In this document: positions 9,471 to 18,755 of the stretch, piece after piece
Layout: the number at the start of each line of letters is the position of its first letter
How positions within the stretch are numbered: the first letter of the stretch is position 1
Source: Bacillota bacterium
GTDB lineage: Bacteria > Bacillota > Sulfobacillia > Sulfobacillales > JAIMBI01
Length of the DNA stretch: 39,312 nt
Assembly (NCBI GenBank): GCA_021820465.1
Contig: JAKADP010000016.1
Coordinates: forward strand, 1 to 39,312
Direction of reading: 5' to 3'
Notes under the pieces: generated by a model
The model's database searches: none
What the model was told of the DNA's origin: nothing
Seen by the model: only the letters and a program-made list of their open reading frames with translations
Position numbers and translations under genes: made by a program

Positions 9471-10721
9471 CTATCCGCCGGCTCCCGAAGAGGCAGGCGC
9501 GGGGGCCGCACTGCTGCCGGCGGCGCTCGCCGCCCGTGCCAGCCAGAACACCGACAGCCCGGCAGCCGCCACCGCAAACGCGGCCAGCACCAGGAGGGTG
9601 ACGGGCAGGGTCCAGATACTCACCACCCAGCCGGTCAGGAGTGCCGCCAGGGCTGCCGTCGACCCAATGCCCATCCCGCGGGCGGCGAAGACGCGCCCGC
9701 GCATGTCTCGAGGCACGGTCGTCTGGAGCCAGGCCCGGATCGGGAGCTGGTACACGGCGTTGCAGAACCCGCCTACCACATAGAGGCCAATGGTCACCAG
9801 CAAGTCGCGCGACCACGCCACTCCGGCGGTTTCCAGGCCAAAGCCGAATAGGCCCAGCGCGATGAACAGGCTGTAGCGGCGACGGTCGTCGCCCAGCCGC
9901 CCCATGAGACTCGACCCCACCCACATGCCTGCAGCGATGCCGGCCAAGAGCCAGCCCAAATCCCCCTCCGGCCGTCCCAACAGGCGCTGAATGACGGCGG
10001 CAGACGCCACGTTGACGCCGGCCACGCCGATGACGCCCACCATGGATAGCACCAGCAGGCGGCCCACCACGGGCGTCTTCCGGTGAAACGCGACGCCGTC
10101 GCGGAGATCTGACCAGAAGCTGGTGGCGGCGGCGCGTCCCGCCGCCACCGATCCGGGCAGGGTCAGCGTGGCCAAGGTGCCCCCGGCCACCAAGAAGGCC
10201 GCGGCATCGATGAGGAAGGGGGATGCGCTGCCAGCCCGCGCCACAATGACGCCCACAAGCAGGTAGACGGGAATATCGATGAGCGACTGCGCCATGGACA
10301 GCGCGCTGCCGGCGGCCATCACCTGGCCCTCGCCCACAGTGTCCGGGGTCATCGCGCGGACGCCGGGCTTGTAGACTAGGCCCACGGCTTCCACCAAAAA
10401 TACGGCCCCGTAGGCCCACCACAGCTGATTCACCATCGGCACGGACAGCACGAGCAGCGCCCGAATGATATCCCCGGCCACCATCGTGCGCTTGCGATCC
10501 CACCGGTCGGCCACTCCGCCCACGGCCCACCCCAGCACCACGGCGGGAATCATGCCGGCAAAGATGATGCCGCCGTACGCCGCCAAGTCCCCCCGGGCGA
10601 CGCGTAAGGCAAACACCGCCAAGCCCACCTCGACAAAGTTGGCGCCTGCCTTCGACACCACCTGCGACACCAAAAGCTTGACGAAATTTTTGGACCGATA
10701 TACCGACGGGAGCTTGGCCAT
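9471..10721 (-). CDS. MFS transporter (EntS/MFS_3-like)
   Basis: Major facilitator superfamily permease of 416 residues with about 12 predicted membrane helices. It resembles the MFS_3 group that includes the enterobactin exporter EntS and many drug or metabolite exporters. The loop between helices 2 and 3 carries the family motif GGVADRWDRKRTMV. A second basic loop, MGRLGDDRRRYS, follows helix 8. The C-terminal tail is Ala/Ser/Pro-rich. The ATG at 10721 is preceded by GGGAGATCCGGC. It is a single gene, divergent from the deacetylase gene. The substrate cannot be told from the sequence. Confidence 0.88.
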   Translation of the reverse strand: MAKLPSVYRSKNFVKLLVSQVVSKAGANFVEVGLAVFALRVARGDLAAYGGIIFAGMIPAVVLGWAVGGVADRWDRKRTMVAGDIIRALLVLSVPMVNQLWWAYGAVFLVEAVGLVYKPGVRAMTPDTVGEGQVMAAGSALSMAQSLIDIPVYLLVGVIVARAGSASPFLIDAAAFLVAGGTLATLTLPGSVAAGRAAATSFWSDLRDGVAFHRKTPVVGRLLVLSMVGVIGVAGVNVASAAVIQRLLGRPEGDLGWLLAGIAAGMWVGSSLMGRLGDDRRRYSLFIALGLFGFGLETAGVAWSRDLLVTIGLYVVGGFCNAVYQLPIRAWLQTTVPRDMRGRVFAARGMGIGSTAALAALLTGWVVSIWTLPVTLLVLAAFAVAAAGLSVFWLARAASAAGSSAAPAPASSGAGG

Positions 10722-10950
10722 GCCGGATCTCCCTTCTGTGCATTAATTACGGCTGAAACATCCCGAGGAACCTGCATCTCGGCAACGTGTGCGATCGTTC
10801 GCCGCCTTGGTCGACTTTTCCTGCCGACTGGGCCCGGCCCGCCGGGGATGTCTAGCCCGGGTGCCCCAGGCATAGCCCTGAAGGGATCCTGCGCGGGAGA
10901 TTCGGGCGGCGGTGGCTGCCACAGGCACAGAGCCGGAGACGGAGGCAAGC

Positions 10951-11709
10951 ATGCGGATTGTGGCCCTGTCGCGCCGCAACGCCGGACGTGTGGCGATCCT
11001 GGTGGCGGCGCTGGCGCTTTTCGGGTGGCTTATGGGGTGGCTCGTGAGTCCGGGCACCGCCCCGGGGGCGGCCATGGCGCCGGCGGACCGGTACACGCTG
11101 CGCGGGGTGGACACCACCCAACGCGCCCTGGCCCTCACATTTGACATTTCCTGGGGCACGGAGATGCCGGCCAAAGTCCTGGCCATTTTGGTCCGGGATC
11201 ACGTCCCGGCCACGTTCTTCCTCTCAGGCCCGTGGGCCGAGGCCAACCCGGACTATGTGCACCAGCTGGTGGCGGATGGCTTTCAGGTAGAGAGCCATGG
11301 ATGGGCCCACGTCAACTATTCCAGCCTGGGGTATCAAGGCGTGGTTGCCAACATTCGCCGCGCCAACCAGGTGCTCGCCACGCTCACGGGGCATGCCATC
11401 ACGTATGTGCGCCCCCCCAATGGAGATTTCAACGCAGCGGCTCTGGCCGCCGCCCATGCGTTGGGCTATACGGTCGTCACGTGGGGGACCGACTCCCTCG
11501 ACTGGATGAACCCCGGCGTGTCGGTCATCATCCACCGCGTAGTCAGCCGCGCCCATCCGGGCGACATTGTGCTGCTGCACGCGTCCGACACCTGCAAGCA
11601 AACCAACCTGGCCCTGCCCGCCATCATTCACGACCTGCGCGCCAGGGGCTATCGGCTGGTGACCCTGGCCGAGCTCCTGCGCATGGGCCCGCCCCAATAC
11701 CGCGGCTAA
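10951..11709 (+). CDS. PdaB-like polysaccharide deacetylase
   Basis: NodB-fold deacetylase resembling the sporulation protein PdaB, which acts on peptidoglycan during spore formation. The 252-aa product has an N-terminal membrane anchor or signal (residues 13-33). The catalytic domain has the TFDISWG motif (D65), a metal-binding H116-x3-H120 (ESHGWAH), RPPNG (154-158), D184-W185 and H210 (LLHAS). The TFDISWG form, rather than TFDDG, is typical of PdaB-type proteins. The ATG at 10951 has a strong GGAGGCAAGC upstream. It converges on the DapB homologue, overlapping by four bases. The sporulation role is inferred from the subfamily. Confidence 0.9.
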   Translation: MRIVALSRRNAGRVAILVAALALFGWLMGWLVSPGTAPGAAMAPADRYTLRGVDTTQRALALTFDISWGTEMPAKVLAILVRDHVPATFFLSGPWAEANPDYVHQLVADGFQVESHGWAHVNYSSLGYQGVVANIRRANQVLATLTGHAITYVRPPNGDFNAAALAAAHALGYTVVTWGTDSLDWMNPGVSVIIHRVVSRAHPGDIVLLHASDTCKQTNLALPAIIHDLRARGYRLVTLAELLRMGPPQYRG

Positions 11710-12548
11710 AGCTCAGGCAAGAGCTGCTCTAGGCCGCGAACCAGCCCCAACAGGGTGGGTACCCGCCGAATGGCGAGGAGCGTCCCCGCCAGATACGGCG
11801 CCGAACTCTGGCCCGCGTCATAGCGAATCGTGAGACGCTCGTCCCCCGCCCCCGCCAGCAGCGCAGTGGACAGCACATAGCCCGGCACGCGAACGGAGTG
11901 GACCTGAACCCCCGCAATGGTGGCGCCCCGCGCTTCGCGGTGGCCCACCACGTCAGAGGTGGGCACGGCCGGCGGCCTCCCATGGGCGCTCCCCAACGCT
12001 ACCGCCCACTCGAACGCGGTGCCGCTGGGGGCGTCGGGCTTGCCTGGGGCGGCATAGTCCACCAATTCCCACCCCGGCATCTCAGCCGCGGCTATGAGGG
12101 CGAGGCGCTTTGCCAGTGTGGCCACCAAGCTGAAGTTGCCTGCGACCATCACGCCCACACCCTTCGCGCGGGCCAGGGCGTCCAGGCGGGCGTCGTCGCC
12201 CGGATCCAGCCCCGATGCCCCCACCACGACATGGACTCCCCGCTCCACCGCGGCCAGCACATGCTCCTGCACGCTGGCGGCACTGGTGAAGTCCACCAGC
12301 ACGGTCGCCGGCGCGGCCAGCGCCTCTGCCACGGTGGCGACCAGCGTCACCCCTACAGGAGCGGCGCCCAGCGCCGTGCCCACATCCTGACCCGCCTGTC
12401 GCCGGGCTACCGCCCCCACCAGCCTCATGTCCGGCGCGGCCAAAATGGCCGGCACCAGCGCCGACCCCACCCATCCGGTCGCCCCCGCCACCACCACGGC
12501 GATGGGCGCGGCACCCGGCCCCTCCACCACCGCACCGTCCCGCTGCAT
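11706..12548 (-). CDS. DapB-like 4-hydroxy-tetrahydrodipicolinate reductase, variant active site
   Basis: Homologue of DapB, the NAD(P)H-dependent reductase of lysine and dipicolinate synthesis. In the 280-aa product the nucleotide-binding loop GATGWVG is at 22-28. VDFTSAASV (85-93) and GASG (110-113) match the dinucleotide domain, and KPDAPSGTA (170-178) is the hallmark substrate-binding motif with K170 retained. The residues just before it read DYAAPGK where Escherichia coli DapB has HHRHK, so the catalytic histidine is replaced by alanine. The ATG at 12548 has GGAGGGGGC upstream. The gene follows the carboxypeptidase gene by 97 bases. It may be a functional variant subfamily or a related reductase with another substrate. 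Confidence 0.82.
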   Translation of the reverse strand: MQRDGAVVEGPGAAPIAVVVAGATGWVGSALVPAILAAPDMRLVGAVARRQAGQDVGTALGAAPVGVTLVATVAEALAAPATVLVDFTSAASVQEHVLAAVERGVHVVVGASGLDPGDDARLDALARAKGVGVMVAGNFSLVATLAKRLALIAAAEMPGWELVDYAAPGKPDAPSGTAFEWAVALGSAHGRPPAVPTSDVVGHREARGATIAGVQVHSVRVPGYVLSTALLAGAGDERLTIRYDAGQSSAPYLAGTLLAIRRVPTLLGLVRGLEQLLPEL

Positions 12549-12645
12549 GGCCGCCCCCTCCTGACAGCATCCCGCCGTCCACGCGCCGTCGGCCCGTCGC
12601 GTAAGCATACGACGGGCCCCGCGCTCTCACGATACATCCTCCGCA

Positions 12646-13788
12646 CTACGCCGGGAAGTGAAGGACGGTCCAGGGCCAGGCGCGGCGCCGCCTGGCCCCG
12701 CGGCGCGCCACACCGGCCCCAGCCACCAGAACCCGCGAGCCCACGGGGGTGCCATTTACCACGACCGTGACCCGACCCAGCGGGGCACCACGGCCTACGG
12801 GCGCCTTCAGGGCCGCCGGCGAGGTGGTCACGAAGCGCGCCGCCTCGACGGCGCCGCGTGGCACCAGCGTGGTGAGGGCGGCCCGGGGGACGGCCGCCAC
12901 CATGCCTGGCTGGCCGCCGGCCACCGGCAGTCGCACGACGGCACGGGTCGGGGTGAGCCAGGTGACCCGGCGCCAAGCCGAAAAGCCCCACTGAAGGAGC
13001 CGAGCGGCTGCCTGCCAGCGATGGGGAGCTTGCAGCACCACGGCGATAAGTTGGGTGCCGCCGCGCGTGGCCGAGGCCACCAGGCACGGCCCGGCCGCGT
13101 TGGTGGTGCCCGTCTTCACGCCATCTGCCGCCGGAAACGCCTCCAAGAGCCGGTTGCTGTTGTGCAGCACCCGCCTCTTGCCGCGGCGCAGTTCCGTCAC
13201 GCGGTCTATGGGGGTGCTGACGAGATGCTGGAACACCGGGAGCTGCAGGGCTGCTCGAGCGATGAGGGCCAAGTCGTAGGCCGAGCTGTAGTGGCCGGGC
13301 TTCGTGAGCCCGTTGGGATTCACAAAGTGGGTTTGATACGCCCCCAGCGCACGGGCAGTGCGGTTCATCTCAGCCACAAACGCCTCCACGGAGCCACTTT
13401 CCGACTCCGCCAGCGCCACGGCTGCATCGTTGCCGGACGGCAGCAGCAGTCCCCGCAAGAGATCGAGGCGCGTGTAGCGGTCGCGGGGTGCCAGGTGCAT
13501 CCGGGATCCGGGTGTGCCCGCCGCGCGGGGGCTGACCACCACGGTGCGCTGCAGGCCGCCCGCCCGAATCACCAGATACGCGGTCATCATTTTGGTCGTG
13601 CTGGCGGGGTCCATCTGGCGATACGCGTGCTGTCCCCACAGCACTTGTCCGGTGGCCGCATCCATCAGCACGGCGGCCCCCGCCTCCACCCTGGGGGCAG
13701 GCACCGCCGCTGACCGCCCGGGGACTTGGGGCATTGACAGACTCAGAAGGCTCACCGCCGCGAGCGTCGTCCACGTGTTCAGCGCCAT
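12646..13788 (-). CDS. D-alanyl-D-alanine carboxypeptidase, S11 family (DacF/DacB-like)
   Basis: Penicillin-binding D,D-carboxypeptidase that trims peptidoglycan stem peptides. The 380-aa product has an N-terminal signal peptide ending near the Ala/Pro-rich segment at 25-32. Active-site motifs are S63-x-x-K66 (ASTTK), SGN at 118-120 and KTG at 225-227, all intact. The C-terminal 90 residues form a PBP5_C-like domain with a basic tail (RRGARRRR). In Firmicutes such enzymes often shape the spore cortex, and the PdaB-like gene nearby fits this. The start is ATG 13788, or GTG three bases upstream; the best Shine-Dalgarno (GAGGAG) is about 20 bases away, which is unusually far. Confidence 0.92.
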   Translation of the reverse strand: MALNTWTTLAAVSLLSLSMPQVPGRSAAVPAPRVEAGAAVLMDAATGQVLWGQHAYRQMDPASTTKMMTAYLVIRAGGLQRTVVVSPRAAGTPGSRMHLAPRDRYTRLDLLRGLLLPSGNDAAVALAESESGSVEAFVAEMNRTARALGAYQTHFVNPNGLTKPGHYSSAYDLALIARAALQLPVFQHLVSTPIDRVTELRRGKRRVLHNSNRLLEAFPAADGVKTGTTNAAGPCLVASATRGGTQLIAVVLQAPHRWQAAARLLQWGFSAWRRVTWLTPTRAVVRLPVAGGQPGMVAAVPRAALTTLVPRGAVEAARFVTTSPAALKAPVGRGAPLGRVTVVVNGTPVGSRVLVAGAGVARRGARRRRAWPWTVLHFPA

Positions 13789-13838
13789 CACCCGTGGTAG
13801 GGTGCCCGCTCCTCAGCGATTCTTCCGCGGGGACGCCC

Positions 13839-14462
13839 TTAAGCCGTCACCAGTGCGCGGCCGGCGCTGACCCACTGCGCCACGGTCACCAACCGGCGGG
13901 TTTGCGCTTTGACGGCCTCCACCACGGCTCCTGGCAGTTCTCCCTCGGTCAGGCCCACCGTGCTGGTGCCGTAGGGATTGCCTCCGGCGGCATACAGGGC
14001 GGGATCGGTGTAGCCCGGCGCCACCACCACGGCACCCCAATGGTACATGGTGTTGTACAGTGCCAGAATGGTCGATTCCTGCCCGCCGTGCGGGTTGCCG
14101 GCTGTCGCCATCGCCGATACCGCCTTGTTGGCCAGCTTGCCCTGAGCCCACAGTGGGCCGGCCGTGTCAAAAAACTGCTTCATCTGCGCAGCCACGTTGC
14201 CAAACCGTGTCGGCACGCTGAAGAGGTAGGCGTCGGCCCACTCCAGGTCCGCCAGCGTCGCATCGGGCACGTGGCGGGTGGCCTCGCGAAACGCCTGCCA
14301 CTGGGGGTTCCTGGCGATAGCTTCGGGTGGGGCCAACTCAGGCACCTGGCGGAGCCGCACCTCCGCCCCCGCCTCCCGCGCCGCGTCCGTGGCCGCCACC
14401 GCCATTTTGTGGTTCGTGCCGGTGGCGCTGTAGTAAATGACTGCCAACTTCACATCTGCCAT
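13839..14462 (-). CDS. wrbA: WrbA-type NAD(P)H:quinone oxidoreductase
   Basis: Flavodoxin-like protein of the WrbA family (type IV NAD(P)H:quinone oxidoreductase), which reduces quinones by two electrons and protects against redox stress. In the 207-aa product the FMN phosphate loop is at 12-18 (SATGTNH). The family motif PTRFGNVAAQMKQFFD, the GQEST segment and the Tyr-containing GGNPYGTST follow. The ATG at 14462 has AAGGAG eight bases upstream; the preceding codons in frame contain that ribosome binding site, so they are not translated. It appears to have its own promoter and may read on into the carboxypeptidase gene 50 bases later. Confidence 0.93.
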   Translation of the reverse strand: MADVKLAVIYYSATGTNHKMAVAATDAAREAGAEVRLRQVPELAPPEAIARNPQWQAFREATRHVPDATLADLEWADAYLFSVPTRFGNVAAQMKQFFDTAGPLWAQGKLANKAVSAMATAGNPHGGQESTILALYNTMYHWGAVVVAPGYTDPALYAAGGNPYGTSTVGLTEGELPGAVVEAVKAQTRRLVTVAQWVSAGRALVTA

Positions 14463-14483
14463 GGGATCAACTCCTTCGCCCAC

Positions 14484-14500
14484 ACTATATCACGGATAGT
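14484..14500 (-). promoter_or_regulatory. Extended -10 with overlapping inverted repeat upstream of wrbA
   Basis: The minus strand reads TGATATAGT (extended -10, hexamer 14484-14489) in the gap between rodZ and wrbA. It overlaps an inverted repeat with arms ACTAT and ATAGT separated by seven bases (14484-14500). This is the arrangement expected of a small operator that blocks the promoter. No good -35 is seen. Confidence 0.4.
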
Positions 14501-14547
14501 CGCTTGTAGTATTCCCGCATTCGCAGATCGTATGCGCCGAGGAGATG

Positions 14548-15429
14548 CTACGAGCCGGCGTTGACGAGGAGGTCGGTGGCGTTCGTGCCCAGCGGCGGGA
14601 TAGTTTGCCCGTTGGCCACCACCGTGGTGCCGCCGGGATGCCCCAGCCGCACCTCGACCGAGTGCGATCCTGTGAGGGTCACCGACTGGCCGGGCTGATA
14701 GACATGGCCATACGGATTGGACGTGCTGCCGTTCACCCACACCTCGACCCAGCAGGGATGGGCAAACGACAGCTGAAGCGTCACCGGTGCGTGATGCGCC
14801 TGGTAGGTGGTGAGGCTGGCCGTCTGACTCACCAGCACCACGCCGGGCGCGGCGGCCGTGCCCGACCCGCTCGGCGTGCTGGATGCCTTGGACGTCTTGG
14901 GCGCCGTGTGCCCCTTGTGAGACACCCGCTTCGCAGGCGCGGTGGTGTGATGGCGCCCGGACACCGCCGTCGGGCGCGGCGCGGCCCGGTTCATCAAGAC
15001 GAGCACGAGCCCCACCAGCACGACGCCCAGCAGCATGCCGACGACCCACCAGCCACCGGATCGCGGTGGGCGGCCGGGGCGGCCGGGTGCGGCGGTGGAG
15101 GGCGCGGGCCGGTGCGGGCCCACCTCCGAGCGGGCAGCGGGCGCGGCCGCAGCAGGAGCGGTGGCGCCGGGGCTGGCGGCGGCGACGTCGCGCGACTGAG
15201 CCCGCCAGCGGTCCACCAAGGCCGTGGCATCTAGGCCCAGATGCCGGGCATACGCGCGCAGAAATCCCAACGCGTAGACGTCGGCGGGCAGGCGCTCCCG
15301 ATTGTCGTCTTCAAGCGCTTCGAGGTACCAGGCACGAATCTTGGTCGACTCGGCCACCTCGTCCAGCGACAATTCCAGGGCCATGCGCTGCCTCTTGAGT
15401 TCCTGCCCCACGCTCTCAGCCGGGGCCAT
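14548..15429 (-). CDS. RodZ-like helix-turn-helix membrane protein
   Basis: RodZ/YmfM-type protein that links the MreB cytoskeleton to the membrane in rod-shape maintenance. The 293-aa product has an N-terminal HTH_25 domain (about 7-70, including LSLDEVAESTKI), a Pro/Ala-rich linker (82-125), one membrane helix (126-147) and an external part. The latter begins with a Thr/Ser/Lys-rich stretch and ends with a DUF4115-like beta domain (about 200-290). The ATG at 15429 has GGGAGGTGA upstream. In many Firmicutes rodZ stands between ftsK and pgsA-cinA; here it follows asnS by 35 bases and pgsA is absent. Confidence 0.88.
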   Translation of the reverse strand: MAPAESVGQELKRQRMALELSLDEVAESTKIRAWYLEALEDDNRERLPADVYALGFLRAYARHLGLDATALVDRWRAQSRDVAAASPGATAPAAAAPAARSEVGPHRPAPSTAAPGRPGRPPRSGGWWVVGMLLGVVLVGLVLVLMNRAAPRPTAVSGRHHTTAPAKRVSHKGHTAPKTSKASSTPSGSGTAAAPGVVLVSQTASLTTYQAHHAPVTLQLSFAHPCWVEVWVNGSTSNPYGHVYQPGQSVTLTGSHSVEVRLGHPGGTTVVANGQTIPPLGTNATDLLVNAGS

Positions 15430-15464
15430 GGGCTCACCTCCCTCTCGCCATGGCGGCCCGCCGC

Positions 15465-16760
15465 TCAGGGCCACACCCGATTCAACGTGCGGGGAAACGG
15501 AATCGTTTCACGCACATGCTCTAAGCCGCCAATCCACGCCACCAGGCGCTCCAGCCCCAAGCCAAAGCCGGAGTGGGGAACGCTGCCGTAGCGGCGCAGA
15601 TCTCGATACCAGGAGTACTGAGCAGGGTCCAGTCCCTGCTCGGCGAGGCGCGCCGCGAGCAGGGCTTCGTCATGGATGCGCTGGCTGCCGCCCACGATCT
15701 CCCCGTAGCCCTCCGGCGCCAGCAGGTCTGCGGCCAACACCACCTCCGGGCGCAGCGGATCCGGCTGCATGTAAAACGCCTTCTGACGGGTCGGAAACCG
15801 GTGCACGAACACCGGCCGGTCAAACATCCCCGCCAATGCCGTCTCTTCGGGCGATCCGAAGTCATCCCCCCACGCCACGGGAAAGCCGGCCGCCGCCAGC
15901 CGCTCGATGGCCTCGTCGTAGGAGATGCGCGGAAACGGCGGCTCCACACGCTCCAGCACCGTGGTGTCCCGTCCCAGCACGGCCAGCTCTGCCCGCCGAT
16001 GGGTCAGGACATCGGCCACCACGTACGCCACGAGGCGCTCCTGCCACTCGAGGTTTTCTTCGAAGTCGCAAAAGGCCATCTCAGGCTCGAGCATCCAAAA
16101 CTCCGTCAAGTGGCGGCGCGTCTTCGACTTTTCGGCCCGGAATGTGGGCCCAAAGGAATACACCCGCCCCAGCGCCATCGCGGTGGCCTCCAGGTACAGC
16201 TGGCCGCTCTGGCTGAGAAACGCGGGCTCGCCAAAATAGTCCACCTCAAACAGCGTGCTGGTCCCCTCCGCCGCCGAGGGCGTGAGGATGGGCGGGTCCG
16301 TCAGCACGAAGCCGCGGTCGTCCAAAAACGCGCGCAGCGCATGGGCAATACGAGCCCGCAGGCGGAGCGCCGCCGTCTGCCGGGAGCTGCGCACCCACAG
16401 GTGGCGGTGGTCCATCAGGAACTCCACCCCATGCTCTTTGGGGGCAATCGGATACCCCTCGGAGGGTCCGACCACCGTCAGCTCGGTGGCCGCCAGCTCC
16501 ACGCCACCCGGCGCACGCGGATCCGCCCGCACCAGCCCGGCGACCACAACGGCCGTCTCCTGCGTCAGGACAGCCATCTGTGCCAGCAGCGCGTCGGGAG
16601 CTTCCTGGGCACGCGCCACGACTTGCAACTCACCCGACCCGTCTCGCAGGGCGCAAAATCGCACCTTGCCCGACGAGCGCACGTGCGTGACCCAGCCCGC
16701 CACGCGCACTGGCGCTCCAATATGCTCTGCCAGCTCGGCAATGGCCCGCGTGCCGGTCAT
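15465..16760 (-). CDS. asnS: Asparaginyl-tRNA synthetase
   Basis: Class IIb aminoacyl-tRNA synthetase charging tRNA-Asn. The 431-aa product has an N-terminal OB-fold anticodon-binding domain (about 1-110, [14 protein letters not shown]). The catalytic core includes the motif 2 loop [21 protein letters not shown] and motif 3 [10 protein letters not shown], and the protein ends in the NRVWP tail typical of AsnS. The WMLEPE reading rather than an AspRS signature, and the absence of the large bacterial AspRS insertion, favour AsnS. The ATG at 16760 overlaps the stop of the acyl-CoA dehydrogenase gene (ATGA), so its translation is coupled. No T-box leader is present. Confidence 0.95.
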   Translation of the reverse strand: MTGTRAIAELAEHIGAPVRVAGWVTHVRSSGKVRFCALRDGSGELQVVARAQEAPDALLAQMAVLTQETAVVVAGLVRADPRAPGGVELAATELTVVGPSEGYPIAPKEHGVEFLMDHRHLWVRSSRQTAALRLRARIAHALRAFLDDRGFVLTDPPILTPSAAEGTSTLFEVDYFGEPAFLSQSGQLYLEATAMALGRVYSFGPTFRAEKSKTRRHLTEFWMLEPEMAFCDFEENLEWQERLVAYVVADVLTHRRAELAVLGRDTTVLERVEPPFPRISYDEAIERLAAAGFPVAWGDDFGSPEETALAGMFDRPVFVHRFPTRQKAFYMQPDPLRPEVVLAADLLAPEGYGEIVGGSQRIHDEALLAARLAEQGLDPAQYSWYRDLRRYGSVPHSGFGLGLERLVAWIGGLEHVRETIPFPRTLNRVWP

Positions 16761-17923
16761 GAGCTCGCCACCGGCGGCAGGTTCCGGTAAATCACGATGC
16801 GCTGCACTTGGTTGGTCCCTTCGTAAATCTGCGTGATTTTGGCGTCGCGCATCATGCGCTCGACGGGGTAATCCCGAATGTACCCGTAGCCGCCAAACAG
16901 CTGCACGGCGTCGGTCGTGACCTGCATCGCGGTGTCGGAGGCCATGAGCTTCGCCATGGCCGACATGCGCGTGACCTCGGGGCTGGAGTCGATGCCAAAG
17001 CCTGCCGCCTCCACCACGTCGCAGGCGGTGTACAGCAGCTGCCGGCTCGCCTCGATGCGCGTGGCCATGTCGGCCAGCATCCACTGCAGCCCTTGGAACT
17101 CGGTCAGCGCGCGGCCAAACTGGCGCCGTTGGGCGAGGTGGCTCTGGGCCGCGTCAAAAGCGCCCTGCGCCAGCCCGAGAGCTTGGGCCGCGATGCCCAG
17201 CCGAGAGCGGTCCAGGGTCCGCATGGCAATTTTGAACCCCTCCCCCACGCGGCCCAGCAGCTGGTCCCGCGCCACGCGGACGCCGTCAAACTGCAGCTGC
17301 GCCGTTTCGGACCCGTGAATGCCCAGTTTTTCTTCCACGTGGCCCACGTGGAATCCCGGAGCGTCGCTCGGAACCACAAACGCCGACATCCCCCGGGACT
17401 GCCCATCGGCTTCCGTCGCCGCAAACACCACGAGGGTTTTCGCGACGCTGCCATGCGTGATGAAAATTTTGGTGCCCGTCAGGCGCCACCCGTCGCCGTC
17501 CGCCACCGCGCGGGTGCGCGCGGCGCCGGCATCGGAACCCGCCTCCGGCTCGGTCAGCGCAAATGCGGCCAGCTGCTCGCCCCGCGCCACGGGCGTCAGG
17601 AATCGGCGCTGCTGCTCGGCGGTGCCCGCCAGCATGATGGGCAGCGCGCCCAAGTGCTGCACGGCAATGAGCAAGCTGGCCGTCCCCGAGACGCGGGCGA
17701 CTTCTTCGATGGCCAATGCCGTCGTCAGCATGTCCGCCCCGCCGCCGCCGCACGCCTCCGGCATCCCGAGGCCCAAGAGGCCACTGTCGCGAAACAGCGC
17801 GACCAAGTCCCACGGAAACTTGTCCTCCCGGTCGATGTCCGCTGCCCGCGGCGCGACGCGCTCCTGGCTCAAGCGGCGCACCGTCGCCTGGAACAGCTGC
17901 TGCTCCTCCGTCAACCCTCGCAT
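16757..17923 (-). CDS. Acyl-CoA dehydrogenase
   Basis: FAD-dependent acyl-CoA dehydrogenase, which introduces the alpha-beta double bond in fatty or branched acyl-CoA oxidation and passes electrons to ETF. The 388-aa product has the normal three-domain length. It includes [14 protein letters not shown], the [11 protein letters not shown] region, [16 protein letters not shown], and [21 protein letters not shown] before the catalytic base E368 in QIYEGTNQ. That position of the glutamate is typical of short-chain/butyryl-type enzymes. The ATG at 17923 has GGAGGAG upstream. It is the first gene of the series leading to asnS, an unexpected partner. Substrate length cannot be judged. Confidence 0.93.
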   Translation of the reverse strand: MRGLTEEQQLFQATVRRLSQERVAPRAADIDREDKFPWDLVALFRDSGLLGLGMPEACGGGGADMLTTALAIEEVARVSGTASLLIAVQHLGALPIMLAGTAEQQRRFLTPVARGEQLAAFALTEPEAGSDAGAARTRAVADGDGWRLTGTKIFITHGSVAKTLVVFAATEADGQSRGMSAFVVPSDAPGFHVGHVEEKLGIHGSETAQLQFDGVRVARDQLLGRVGEGFKIAMRTLDRSRLGIAAQALGLAQGAFDAAQSHLAQRRQFGRALTEFQGLQWMLADMATRIEASRQLLYTACDVVEAAGFGIDSSPEVTRMSAMAKLMASDTAMQVTTDAVQLFGGYGYIRDYPVERMMRDAKITQIYEGTNQVQRIVIYRNLPPVASS

Positions 17924-18109
17924 ACGTCTCCTCCGTTCACGCTCGGCCGCTCGCGACCGGGCTGATCTTTGGATATGGTGCCGGAGCCGGGCCGACTTGG
18001 CAATGTCCCCTGCCAGACACGCTGCACCCGCCGGGCGCACGGCGCGATACAATACCAAGAAGCGGCCCTGTCGGGCAGCCCCGTGGAACCAGGTGGGAGG
18101 AGGAAGGCT

Positions 18110-18730
18110 ATGGCATCCAGCCGCGATACGATGGCGCTGCCCCTGCTGCCGGCGGCGGCGGTCGTGTACCCAGGGGTCAAGGTATCGTTGCATGTGCGCG
18201 AGGAGCGCTTTCGCCGGGTGGTGGCGGAGTGTCTCCACCATGACTTGCCCTTGGGTGTGGTGTGGAAGCGCGAGGAAGTGCCCCCCGGCGATCCGCTAGT
18301 CCTGGCGTCGGTGGGCACCGTCGCGCGGGTCCTCAAGACACAGCGCCTGCTGGACGGCCGGCTGTCCGTCACGCTGGCGGGGGTGGCGCGCTTTCAGCTG
18401 ATCAGCTGGCGTCAGGGCACGCGGCTGGTGGCTGGCCAGGTGCGCCTCCTGCCCGATTTGGATGAGCGCCCCGGGCGCGCGCTGTCGGATGAGGCGTATG
18501 CGCTGGCCTCGGAGTGCGAAGCCTTGGCTCTGGAGCCCGGTGAGGCGCCTTTCCTCCCTCAGGATCCCGAGGCGCTGTCCTACTGGGTGGCGCATCGGCT
18601 GCCGCTGTCCGTAGCCGACCAGCAGGCCCTGCTGGAACAGCCCAGCTTATCCGAGCGCCTGAGCTACGAGGTGACCCTGCTGAGGCGGATGATTGATGAG
18701 GCCCGGCTGCCACCCCGCCGGTCCCGCTGA
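18110..18730 (+). CDS. Lon N-terminal (LON substrate-binding) domain protein
   Basis: Stand-alone LON domain protein (PF02190-like) of 206 residues, with no ATPase or protease domain. Features matching the domain are LPLLPAAAVVYPGVKVSLHV at the start, the regular GTVARVLKTQRLLDGRLSVTLAGVARF core, and the helical C-terminal half (EALSYWVAHRLPLSVADQQALLEQPSLSERL). Such proteins are widespread but their role is not settled; a chaperone-like or regulatory function is assumed. The ATG at 18110 has a very strong GGAGGAGGAAGGCT upstream. It is divergent from the acyl-CoA dehydrogenase and followed by the small HTH gene. Confidence 0.88.
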   Translation: MASSRDTMALPLLPAAAVVYPGVKVSLHVREERFRRVVAECLHHDLPLGVVWKREEVPPGDPLVLASVGTVARVLKTQRLLDGRLSVTLAGVARFQLISWRQGTRLVAGQVRLLPDLDERPGRALSDEAYALASECEALALEPGEAPFLPQDPEALSYWVAHRLPLSVADQQALLEQPSLSERLSYEVTLLRRMIDEARLPPRRSR

Positions 18731-18755
18731 GCGATCCTATTCCGGTCCCGCTCAA

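Noticed and set aside
9409-10743. 444-codon minus-strand open frame over the MFS gene
   Set aside because: It is a Gly/Arg-rich out-of-frame shadow. The other frame gives a proper 12-helix transporter with a ribosome binding site.
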